From Paracoccaceae bacterium (GTDB lineage Bacteria; Pseudomonadota; Alphaproteobacteria; Rhodobacterales; Rhodobacteraceae), in contig DAOUQK010000050.1 of NCBI GenBank assembly GCA_030625695.1, positions 1 through 14,407 of the forward strand: DNA of 14,407 nt, given 5' to 3'. Positions within the stretch are counted from its first letter, which is position 1. Each line of letters begins with the position of its first letter. Position numbers and translations under genes: made by a program. The notes below the pieces were generated by a model. It did no database searches and was not told the DNA's origin. It was given only the letters and a program-made list of their open reading frames with translations. This document shows positions 6,202 to 13,067 of this stretch, one piece after another.

Positions 6202-9009
6202 ATGGGCGGTGTGAATCCCGTTGGATCAGAAGTCAGGGTCGAGGTCGAGGCCGTCGACGACAAGTTGATTTGCCCCGCTCAGGCAATTTTCGACGCTGTG
6301 ATTGTACGGCAAAAGATAGCCACCGAGACTGAAGGCATCACCGACAATGCCGCCTTGCGGGCGGCGAGCGTACGCATTCTGGCCGAGGCCAACAATGCCG
6401 GGCGCACCGCCATTGCTGATGCTTTTGAAGAGGCTCCGTTTGCGGCGCGTACTTTGACCCGCTCTTATACGTATTTGACGGACGGTCTTGTCACCACGGC
6501 GCTTTATGTGGCTGACACCCTGTTGCATCCGCTGGCCAATCCAACATCCGGCGAACATATCGCAGTGATTGCCGTCGGCGGTTATGGTCGGCGCGAAATG
6601 GCACCGTTTTCGGATGTCGATCTGTTGTTTGTCACCCCTTACAAGATGACTGCCTGGGGCGAGAGCGTGATCGAATCGATGCTGTATATTCTGTGGGACC
6701 TGAAGCTGAAAGTCGGTCACGCCAGCCGCACCATCCGCGAATGTGTCCGTCTGGGGCAGGAAGATTTCACCATCCGAACCGCCATGCTGGAGCATCATTT
6801 TCTGGCCGGTGACGCGGAGTTGGCGACCGAACTGGACCAAACCCTGAAGAACGATCTATTCGCCAACACGGGCCGCGAATTTGTCGAGGCCAAGCTGGCC
6901 GAGCGCGAAGCGCGCCATAAAAAGCAAGGCCTGCGGTATATGGTCGAGCCGAACGTCAAGGAAGGCAAAGGCGGTTTGCGCGATCTGCAATCGCTGTTCT
7001 GGATCGCCAAATATGTGCACGGGGTGCAGGACACCGGCGAGTTGGTTAATCTCGGCGTGTTTCGCCCGGAAGAGTTTGAACGTTTCACCAAGGCCGAAGC
7101 GTTTCTATGGGCCACCCGGTCGCATCTGCATCTGATCACCGGACGTGCCAGCGAGGTTTTGAGTTTCGACATGCAGGTCGAGGTGGCCGAACGTATGGGT
7201 TACCGCGACCGGGTCGGGCGGCGGGGGGTCGAAGTGTTCATGCAGGAGTATTTCCGCCATGCCACCGCCGTGGGTGATGTGACGCGGATTTTCCTGACCG
7301 GGCTGGAGGCGATCCACGCCAAGAGCGAACCTCTGCTGGAGCGGATTTTCCGGCGCAAACCTAAGGTTAAAGCCGGGTACAAGGTGATCCATAATCGCCT
7401 TGCGATTGTGGATGAGGATGTATTCCTATCGGACAAGCTCAACCTGTTGCGCCTGTTCGAAGAGGGTCTGCGTACCGGTATGCTGATCCATCCGGATGCG
7501 ATGCGGCTGGTGACGGCCAACCTTGGTCTGATCGACGACGATATGCGCCACAGCAAAGAGGCGCAAAAGCTGTTTCTGGACCTGATGCTGAAACATGGCA
7601 ACCCGGAGCGGGCGCTGCGGCGGATGAACGAACTGGGGGTTTTGGCGGCTTTTGTGCCGGAGTTCGAAGTCATCGTCGCGATGATGCAGTTCAATATGTA
7701 TCATTCTTATACGGTCGACGAACATATCATTCAGTGCATCGCCAACCTTGCCCAGATCGAAAAGAGTGAGTTGGTAGAAGAATTGCCGATTGTCTCGGGC
7801 ATCCTCAAAGAAGGGGTGAACCGCAAGGTGCTGTATGTGGCGCTGTTGCTGCATGATATCGGCAAAGGCCAGCCGATTGATCATTCGATCCTTGGGGCCC
7901 AGATTGCCCGCCGGGTGGCGCCGCGTCTGGGGTTGAACAAGGGTGATTGCGAGACAGTTGAATGGCTTGTACGGTATCACTTGTTGATGTCGGACATGGC
8001 GCAGAAACGCGATATTGCTGACCCGCGCACGGTGCGCGGCTTTGCCAAGGCGGTTAAGGACGTGCGCCGTCTTGACCTGCTGACGGTGCTGACGGTCTGT
8101 GACATTCGTGGCGTCGGGCCGAACGTCTGGAACAACTGGAAGGCGGTTTTGATCCGGGCGCTGTACCGTCAGACCCGCCGGGCGTTAGAGACCGGGATGG
8201 AAGATCTGAACCGTGAAAACCGCGGGGCAGAGGCGAAAAAGGCTCTGCGCGCGGCGCTGCCCAAGTGGGGCAAACCGGCGTTGAAACGCGAAACGGCGCG
8301 GCATTACGATCCGTATTGGCAAGGGTTGCATGTGACGGGACATGTGGATTTTGCCGGAATGCTGGCGCAGATGGATGGCTCGGACGATGACGCGAAGGTG
8401 GTGATCCATCTTTACCCGGATGAAGACCGCGATGCCACGCGTGCCTGTTTTGTTATGGTTGACCATCCCGGCATTTTCGCCCGCATAGTTGGCGCGTTGG
8501 CTTTGGTCGGGGCCAACATTGTTGATGCGCGCAGTTATACCACCAAAGACGGCTATGTTACGGACGCGTTCTGGATTCAGGACAGCGAAGGCCGCCCTTA
8601 CGCGGCGCGTCAGTTGAACAAGCTGACCAAGATGATCCAACGGACGTTGAAGGGCGAGGTCCACACAAGGGACGCTTTGAAATCCCGCGATCAGGTGCGC
8701 AAACGCGAAAAAGCGTTCAGGGTCGAGACGCATATTTCCTTCGATAACGAAGGGTCCGAGATTTATACCATCATCGAGGTGGATACCCGCGACCGCCCCG
8801 GGTTGTTGTTTGATCTGGCCCGTACGCTGGCGGCGGCGAACGTCTATATCGCCAATGCGGTGATCGCCACCTACGGCGAACAGGTGGTGGATACGTTTTA
8901 CGTCAAGGACATGTTCGGGCTGAAATATCATTCGGCGTCGAAACAGGCCACGCTTGAGAAAAAGCTGAGGAGCGCCATCGCCGAAGGGGCCAAGCGGGCA
9001 AATGTTTAG
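6202..9009 (+). CDS. glnD: Bifunctional [protein-PII] uridylyltransferase/uridylyl-removing enzyme GlnD
   Basis: A 935-residue GlnD, the primary nitrogen sensor that uridylylates PII (GlnB/GlnK) when glutamine is low and removes UMP when it is high. Domains in order: a nucleotidyltransferase domain with GGYGRREMAPFSDVDLLF (126-143) holding the G-Y-G and D-x-D catalytic motif; a helical region with KEGKGGLRDLQSLFW; an HD hydrolase domain with LLHDIGKG (His551-Asp552) and a further conserved His at about 593; and two C-terminal ACT domains beginning near 748 (MVDHPGIFARIVGAL) and 854 (VDTRDRPGLLFDLAR) for glutamine binding. All signatures look intact. The ATG at 6202 is chosen because it lies just after the upstream stop; its ribosome binding site is weak, and a GTG at 6211 behind GGGCGG is a possible alternative. 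It probably shares a transcript with the lipoprotein gene. Confidence 0.96.
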   Translation: MGGVNPVGSEVRVEVEAVDDKLICPAQAIFDAVIVRQKIATETEGITDNAALRAASVRILAEANNAGRTAIADAFEEAPFAARTLTRSYTYLTDGLVTTALYVADTLLHPLANPTSGEHIAVIAVGGYGRREMAPFSDVDLLFVTPYKMTAWGESVIESMLYILWDLKLKVGHASRTIRECVRLGQEDFTIRTAMLEHHFLAGDAELATELDQTLKNDLFANTGREFVEAKLAEREARHKKQGLRYMVEPNVKEGKGGLRDLQSLFWIAKYVHGVQDTGELVNLGVFRPEEFERFTKAEAFLWATRSHLHLITGRASEVLSFDMQVEVAERMGYRDRVGRRGVEVFMQEYFRHATAVGDVTRIFLTGLEAIHAKSEPLLERIFRRKPKVKAGYKVIHNRLAIVDEDVFLSDKLNLLRLFEEGLRTGMLIHPDAMRLVTANLGLIDDDMRHSKEAQKLFLDLMLKHGNPERALRRMNELGVLAAFVPEFEVIVAMMQFNMYHSYTVDEHIIQCIANLAQIEKSELVEELPIVSGILKEGVNRKVLYVALLLHDIGKGQPIDHSILGAQIARRVAPRLGLNKGDCETVEWLVRYHLLMSDMAQKRDIADPRTVRGFAKAVKDVRRLDLLTVLTVCDIRGVGPNVWNNWKAVLIRALYRQTRRALETGMEDLNRENRGAEAKKALRAALPKWGKPALKRETARHYDPYWQGLHVTGHVDFAGMLAQMDGSDDDAKVVIHLYPDEDRDATRACFVMVDHPGIFARIVGALALVGANIVDARSYTTKDGYVTDAFWIQDSEGRPYAARQLNKLTKMIQRTLKGEVHTRDALKSRDQVRKREKAFRVETHISFDNEGSEIYTIIEVDTRDRPGLLFDLARTLAAANVYIANAVIATYGEQVVDTFYVKDMFGLKYHSASKQATLEKKLRSAIAEGAKRANV

Positions 9010-9067
9010 TAATCCCTGCCATCCGGATTGTGTATCTGAGCGCGTCAATCACCAATGACGTTAAAAA

Positions 9068-9111
9068 TCCAAACCCCTCTATGATGACATGTCATCATAG
9101 AGGGGTTTGGA
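9068..9111. repeat. Perfect 44-bp palindrome downstream of glnD
   Basis: Two 22-base arms (9068-9089 and 9090-9111) are exact reverse complements with no spacer. The outer half includes CCAAACCCCTCT and the centre reads TGATGACATGTCATCA. It begins 59 bases after the glnD stop. A run of five A (9063-9067) lies on its left, so as RNA the minus strand would give a hairpin followed by AUUUUU, a leftward-facing terminator shape. The plus strand lacks a T-run after it, so it is not a textbook glnD terminator. Confidence 0.75.
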
Positions 9112-9175
9112 GTCATGTCCTGAATTAGTTTGATTGCAGTCTGAAAACTTTCCAGAGCTCACGTACTTTTTCTGA

Positions 9176-9193
9176 TGTCACCCATCTGTGACA
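9176..9193. promoter_or_regulatory. Possible operator dyad TGTCAC-N6-GTGACA
   Basis: Perfect 6-base inverted arms with a 6-base spacer, the geometry of a dimeric helix-turn-helix binding site. It lies about 230 bp upstream of yedE. No regulator gene is nearby and the family cannot be named, so the call is tentative. Confidence 0.25.
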
Positions 9194-9289
9194 CAGACGC
9201 TGACTACCAGCTCTTGATCAAACCGATCAAACTGGCCACACTGTCCGTAACGATACGCGTGATCACTGACCTGTCCGCCACTTGCAGGC

Positions 9290-9305
9290 TGGGTGCTTGC
9301 ACCCA
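9290..9305 (+). other. Short hairpin followed by TCTTTG in the yedE leader
   Basis: TGGGTGC and GCACCCA form seven base pairs around TT (more realistically six pairs with a TTGC-type loop), followed by TCTTTG. It might be a weak terminator or attenuator for transcripts reading toward yedE. Its 3' arm ACCCA plus the next bases can instead pair with the start of the hairpin repeat at 9333. Confidence 0.3.
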
Positions 9306-9332
9306 TCTTTGTCGGCAACCACCTGAAAGCAT

Positions 9333-9361
9333 GATGGGTTGAAAACCCATCCTACGGTAGG
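9333..9361. repeat. Short hairpin repeat, copy 1 (upstream of yedE)
   Basis: GATGGGTT-GAA-AACCCATC forms eight base pairs with a 3-base loop, followed by CTACGG. The same 25-base pattern recurs at 10515-10539 in the same orientation with three differences, two of which are a compensatory A-T to G-C pair change. It resembles the REP-like intergenic repeats built on GTAGGGTGGGTT that are scattered in some proteobacterial genomes. No T-run follows, so it is not an intrinsic terminator. Confidence 0.6.
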
Positions 9362-9420
9362 TGGTCAGGTCCCGTGAGTCCGAAAACCTGTAAAACCCTG
9401 AACCGGGAGGGCGCAAGTAA

Positions 9421-10479
9421 ATGCTGAACTTGGTTTCTGAAAGCCAGATGGTGGTGATGATCGGCGCGTTTGGCGGCATTCTGCTGGGGTTGGCCGCGCG
9501 GTTGGGGCGGTTTTGCACCTTGGGCGCCATCGAAGACGTGCTGTATGGCGGCAGCGATACCCGCATGCGGATGTGGGCGGTTGCCATCGGCACGGCGGTG
9601 ATTGGCAGCTTTGCCTTGATGGGCACCGGGTTTTTGACGGCAGGTGACACCTATTATTTGTCGATTTCCTGGATGCCAAGTGCGTCGATTTTTGGCGGGT
9701 TGATGTTTGGCTATGGCATGGCAATGTCGGGCAACTGCGGGTACGGCGCGATTGCGCGGCTGGGCGGCGGTGATCTTCGGTCGTTTGTGATTGTGCTGGT
9801 GATGGGGGTATCGGCCTATATGGTATTGGCCGGGCCATTGGCCCCGCTGCGCGATCTGTTGTTCCATCAAAACGGCGTGACCAATGAGGTCCGCCCCGGA
9901 ATGGCGCACCAGCTTTCGACCTGGACCGGCCTGCCGGTTGCAGGCATCGGTATCGCCGTCGGCCTTGGGTTCTGCGCATTGGGGTTTGCCTCGCCGGGGT
10001 TGCGCGGTGATCGCAAGGCGATGTTCTGGTCGGTGGTTGTCGGGCTGGCGATTGTGTCTGGCTGGGCCGGAACGCAGTGGGTGTTCGACACCGGGTTCGA
10101 TGCTTTACCGGTTGTGTCGCATTCCTATTCCGCACCTGTGGGCGAGACGTTGCTTTATGCCATGACCGGGTCTGCCCGCAGCGCATCTTTTGCCGTCGGA
10201 TCAGTCGGCGGCGTCTTGGTAGGGGCCTTTGCCGGTACCTTGATCCGAGGCCATTTCCGCTGGGAGGCCTGCGAGGACGCGCGCGAATTGCGCCGCCAGA
10301 TCATTGGGGCAGCGATCATGGGCGCGGGGGCGGTGATTGCTTTGGGCTGTACCGTCGGACAGGGCCTGTCGGCGTTCAGCGTGCTGGCAATCAGCGCCCC
10401 GGTTACGTTTCTGGCAATCTTTGCCGGGGCTGCGGTTGGCCTGCGCCAGTTGATCGTCGGGTTTAGCCCGGCCGAGTAG
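9421..10479 (+). CDS. YeeE/YedE family sulfur-compound (thiosulfate-type) transporter
   Basis: A 352-residue polytopic inner-membrane protein with about nine or ten hydrophobic segments. It has the YeeE/YedE signatures: GRFCTLGAIEDVLYG (29-43, Cys32), SGNCGYGAIARLGGGDLRS (103-121, Cys106) and GCTVGQGLSAFSVLAISAPV (309-328, Cys310). In the thiosulfate transporter TsuA (YeeE) conserved cysteines in such motifs line the path, so a role in uptake of thiosulfate or another reduced sulfur species is likely; the exact substrate is not readable. Cys185 and Cys284 are additional. ATG at 9421 has a strong GGGAGGG ribosome binding site. No TusA-like, rhodanese or second YedE gene is adjacent. It converges with the aminotransferase, 54 bp separating the two stops, with a hairpin repeat between them. 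Confidence 0.9.
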   Translation: MLNLVSESQMVVMIGAFGGILLGLAARLGRFCTLGAIEDVLYGGSDTRMRMWAVAIGTAVIGSFALMGTGFLTAGDTYYLSISWMPSASIFGGLMFGYGMAMSGNCGYGAIARLGGGDLRSFVIVLVMGVSAYMVLAGPLAPLRDLLFHQNGVTNEVRPGMAHQLSTWTGLPVAGIGIAVGLGFCALGFASPGLRGDRKAMFWSVVVGLAIVSGWAGTQWVFDTGFDALPVVSHSYSAPVGETLLYAMTGSARSASFAVGSVGGVLVGAFAGTLIRGHFRWEACEDARELRRQIIGAAIMGAGAVIALGCTVGQGLSAFSVLAISAPVTFLAIFAGAAVGLRQLIVGFSPAE

Positions 10480-10506
10480 ATTGGCAGGTTTGGAGCGGTT
10501 TATCTG

Positions 10507-10540
10507 GTAGGAACGGTGGGTTAAAAACCCACCCTACGGG
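10507..10540. repeat. Short hairpin repeat, copy 2 (between yedE and the aminotransferase)
   Basis: GGTGGGTT-AAA-AACCCACC (10515-10533) forms eight pairs with a 3-base loop. GTAG (10507-10510) and CTAC (10534-10537) extend the stem outside a 4-base bulge. The right end overlaps the aminotransferase: the minus-strand TAG stop (10536-10534) belongs to the repeat. Lying between convergent genes, it may slow transcription or protect mRNA ends in both directions, but it lacks a U-tract. Confidence 0.6.
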
Positions 10541-11898
10541 CGCAGCGTGGCGGTCACGGCGTCAATGCTTTCGCGCAATATTTCTTCGATACTGCCGATC
10601 ATTGCTTCATCCATGATCAGGGTCGGCGACAAAATCAGGATATTGCCCAAAGGCCGGGCAATCAGCCCGCGTTGCTGGGCCGCTTGTGCGATCATCAACC
10701 CGACATTGATGTCATCACTAAATGTTGCCTTGGTTTCCTTGTTGTCGACAAATTCGATCCCCATCATGAAATGCGATCCCCGCACTTCGCCGACAATATC
10801 CATATCCTCCAGCCCGCGCAGGGCGTTTTCAAACACCTTGCCGGTCACGCGCACGTTCTCGGGGATTTTCTCGCGCTCCAGAATGTCGATATTGGCCAAC
10901 CCGGCAGCTGCAGCAGCCGGATGGCCGGAATACGTCATACCATGCAGGAACATCGCACCCGGTTCTGAGATCACGTCGTAAATTTCGTCCGAAATGATGG
11001 TGGCAGACAAAGGTTGATAACCCGAGGTCAACCCTTTGGCCGTGTTCAGGATATCGGGCACCATGCCGTAGATATCCTCAGAGGCAAACATGTGACCCAG
11101 CCGGCCAAAGGCCGTCACCACCTCATCGGCGATGTACTTGATGTCATGGTCCGCCGTGATCCGACGCATCCGCGCGTGATAGCCTTCGGGTGCTACCAAA
11201 ACCCCACCGGCCCCCATGATCGGCTCGGCGATAAAGGCGGCGATGTTTTCCGCACCGATGTTTTTGATCGCGCCCAGCATGTCGTCTGCCAAAGCCTCAA
11301 GAAACTCGGCTTCAGTCATCCCGCCTGCCTCGCGGTAGGCATAAGGCGAGCGCAGATGATGCACCAGGCCATCGGCGGCACTGTCCCAGCCTTCACTGTG
11401 GGCCGGCGTGGTCATCGCCATCGCCAGATGGGTTGACCCGTGATAGGCACCGATGCGCGACAGGATTTTCTTCTTGTTGGGCCGCCCCAGACGGTTGTTG
11501 TAATGATGCAGGATACGCACGGCGGTATCATTGCCGACCGACCCGGAATTGGCAAAATACACCCGGTTAAGGTTGCCCGGTGCCAGTTCGGCCAGTTTGG
11601 CCGCCAAAGCCGCCGCCGCCGGGTGGGTGAAGTTGTAGAAGGTCGAATAATAGTCCAGCGTTTTCAACTGATTGGTGATGGCATCAATGATCTCATCCCG
11701 CCCGTGGCCAACATTGACACACCACAACCCGCCGATGCCGTCGATCATCTCGTTGCCTTCGCTATCGGTGACATACGCGCCTTTGGCGCTGATGATGGCG
11801 GTGCGGGCGTCACGTTGTTTCAGACCATCGAGATTGGCAAATGACTGGATCAGATGCGCGTCGTTGGTCAGGATGGTATCGGTGCTTTGCTTGTTCAT
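10534..11898 (-). CDS. Class III (omega) pyridoxal-phosphate aminotransferase, probably putrescine/diamine-pyruvate type
   Basis: A 454-residue PLP enzyme of the class III aminotransferase family, of the length and character of SpuC-type putrescine-pyruvate aminotransferases. Motifs: GGLWCVNVGHG (56-66) at the active-site entrance, YFANSGSVGNDTAVR (114-128) for the cofactor phosphate, YHGSTH (152-157), FIAEPIMGAGG (222-232), IADEVVTAFGRLG (256-268) with Asp258 facing the pyridine nitrogen, NTAKGLTSGYQPL (285-297) with Schiff-base Lys288, and HGMTYSGHP (319-327). It would transaminate a terminal amine to an aldehyde with pyruvate as acceptor. The polyamine-type ABC transporter directly upstream supports a polyamine substrate, but taurine, beta-alanine or other amines cannot be excluded. 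The usual SEAND motif is SVGND here. ATG at 11898 has GAGGA at a good distance. Its stop lies inside a hairpin repeat. Confidence 0.88.
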   Translation of the reverse strand: MNKQSTDTILTNDAHLIQSFANLDGLKQRDARTAIISAKGAYVTDSEGNEMIDGIGGLWCVNVGHGRDEIIDAITNQLKTLDYYSTFYNFTHPAAAALAAKLAELAPGNLNRVYFANSGSVGNDTAVRILHHYNNRLGRPNKKKILSRIGAYHGSTHLAMAMTTPAHSEGWDSAADGLVHHLRSPYAYREAGGMTEAEFLEALADDMLGAIKNIGAENIAAFIAEPIMGAGGVLVAPEGYHARMRRITADHDIKYIADEVVTAFGRLGHMFASEDIYGMVPDILNTAKGLTSGYQPLSATIISDEIYDVISEPGAMFLHGMTYSGHPAAAAAGLANIDILEREKIPENVRVTGKVFENALRGLEDMDIVGEVRGSHFMMGIEFVDNKETKATFSDDINVGLMIAQAAQQRGLIARPLGNILILSPTLIMDEAMIGSIEEILRESIDAVTATLRP

Positions 11899-11935
11899 TG
11901 GGGCGTCCTCGGGATTGGCGGTTTAGTGGTGTGCC

Positions 11936-11961
11936 GGTTCGCCCGCTTGTGCAGGCGAACC
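11936..11961. other. Intercistronic hairpin, distal copy, between binding protein and aminotransferase genes
   Basis: GGTTCGCC (11936-11943) and GGCGAACC (11954-11961) form eight perfect pairs around ten bases. On the plus strand it is followed by AGTTTTCTTC, so the T-rich side faces antisense transcription. On the operon strand no U-tract follows it. With the neighbouring hairpin it may stabilise the 3' end of binding-protein mRNA. Confidence 0.5.
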
Positions 11962-11973
11962 AGTTTTCTTCAG

Positions 11974-11994
11974 GCTCCGGATCGTGTCCGGAGC
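11974..11994. other. Intercistronic hairpin just after the binding-protein gene
   Basis: GCTCCGGA (11974-11981) and TCCGGAGC (11987-11994) form eight strong pairs around a 5-base loop, nine bases after the binding-protein stop on the transcribed strand. No U-tract follows, so it suggests an mRNA-stabilising or partial-termination element as seen after other transporter binding-protein genes. Confidence 0.5.
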
Positions 11995-12003
11995 GAGGTG
12001 ACG

Positions 12004-13038
12004 TTACTTGCGCAAATCAGTCCAGATTTTGTCATAGACCACTTGAACCTCTTCCGAACAGGCCTGCACAAACTGACCGGCCATGCCTGCGGGCGGGTTC
12101 AGTTCAGGGGCGTTTTTGACCTCATCACTCAGGTGGGGCTCAACCCCTGTGACCCCGGCAGTGTACTGCGCGTAGTTGGTGACAGCCGCCGCATTCTCAG
12201 GTTCCAGCAGGAAATCCATGAACTTCAGGGCATTGGCGCGGTTGGGCGCGTCCTTCAACAGCACGACGTTGTCCATCCAGACGATATAGCCTTGTTTCGG
12301 GTAAGCGTACTGAATGTTCGCGCCTTCCGAACGCGCCTTGGCACCAAAGCCGTTCCAGATCATGCCTGCGGCGGCATCGCCCGAGACCAGCACATCCTTG
12401 GCCACGTCCGACCCGAACGAGGCCCAGTGTGGTTTGGCCGCTTGCACCAGATCGTTAAGCGCGCGCAGCTGATCGCGGTCGGTGGTGCATTGCGGGATGC
12501 CGAGGTGGATCGAGGCGAGGGCAAGGACTTCGCCGGCGCTGTCCAGCACGTTGATCTTGCCTTGCAGCTCGGTCGGCGGGTTAAAGATGATGTCGGTGGT
12601 GTTGATGTCGCCGCTATAAGCGTCGAGGTTAACCGAAAAGCTGGTCGAGCCCCACTGGTATGGGATCGAACTGTGACGGCCATCGTCATAGTCCACGTTC
12701 AGCCACTCGGGCGCGATATTGCCGAAGTGTGACAATTCCGAGGACTCAAACGTGTCGAGCATGCCCGCGTCATTCATGATCTTGACCATATAGTCACCCG
12801 GCACGGCGACGTCATAGCTGCCCAGTTTACCGGCTTTGAGCGAGGCCAGCATGGCTTCGTTGGAATCAAAGGTGTCCATGGTGACTTCGATGTCGTTGTC
12901 AGCGGCGAACTTGTCCAGCAATTCCTGCGGGATGTATTCGAACCAGTGATAGATCGACAGCTTGCCTTCGGCCTGTGCGGCCCCTGCCGCGATGGTCATC
13001 GCTAGGGCCGAGGCAGTTAGTTTCAGAACGGTTTTCAT
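12004..13038 (-). CDS. Polyamine-type ABC transporter periplasmic binding protein (PotF/PotD-like)
   Basis: A 344-residue exported solute-binding protein. A Sec signal peptide (MKTVLKLTASALAMTIAAGA) ends in AQA, with cleavage expected after residue 23. The mature protein starts EGKLSIYHWFEYIPQELLDK, the PotD/PotF opening in which aromatic and acidic residues line the polyamine site. It continues with DSNEAMLASLKAGKLGSYDVAVPGDY and IPYQWGSTSFSVN, both family hallmarks. Two cysteines (IPQCTTDR and VQACSEE) could form a disulfide. The likely ligand is putrescine or spermidine, fitting the adjacent permeases and aminotransferase. The start ATG has GAGGAA seven bases upstream and lies 29 bp after the upstream permease stop. 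Strong intercistronic hairpins follow its stop. Confidence 0.92.
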   Translation of the reverse strand: MKTVLKLTASALAMTIAAGAAQAEGKLSIYHWFEYIPQELLDKFAADNDIEVTMDTFDSNEAMLASLKAGKLGSYDVAVPGDYMVKIMNDAGMLDTFESSELSHFGNIAPEWLNVDYDDGRHSSIPYQWGSTSFSVNLDAYSGDINTTDIIFNPPTELQGKINVLDSAGEVLALASIHLGIPQCTTDRDQLRALNDLVQAAKPHWASFGSDVAKDVLVSGDAAAGMIWNGFGAKARSEGANIQYAYPKQGYIVWMDNVVLLKDAPNRANALKFMDFLLEPENAAAVTNYAQYTAGVTGVEPHLSDEVKNAPELNPPAGMAGQFVQACSEEVQVVYDKIWTDLRK

Positions 13039-13067
13039 AAGATATTCCTCTGTTGGGTTAGGTCGGT

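Larger units (their letters stand above)
9010..9420. other. 411-bp non-coding region between glnD and yedE
   Basis: No plausible gene is seen on either strand. The region holds a 44-bp perfect palindrome, a TGTCAC/GTGACA dyad (9176-9193), a tandem GATCAAAC direct repeat (9216-9223 and 9225-9232), a short GC hairpin (9290-9305) and one copy of a hairpin repeat (9333-9361). Together these suggest the end of the glnD transcript and a regulated leader for yedE. No sigma-70 promoter is convincing. Confidence 0.6.

Noticed and set aside
5163..6263. A 366-codon open frame on the minus strand opposite the PBP activator.
   Set aside because: It is antisense to a clear lipoprotein gene and has Arg/Gly-rich, shadow-like composition without motifs.
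8185..9048. A 287-codon open frame on the minus strand opposite the glnD 3' half.
   Set aside because: It lies over the HD and ACT domains of GlnD, which are unambiguous; no protein family is recognised.
9068..9111. The 44-bp palindrome as a standard intrinsic terminator of glnD.
   Set aside because: No T-run follows it on the plus strand; the T-tract is on the opposite strand, so it was recorded as a palindrome instead.
9214..9230. TTGATCAAACCGATCAA considered as an FNR/Crp-type box upstream of yedE.
   Set aside because: The half-sites TTGAT and ATCAA are 7 bases apart rather than 4, so the spacing is wrong; it is better described as a GATCAAAC tandem repeat.
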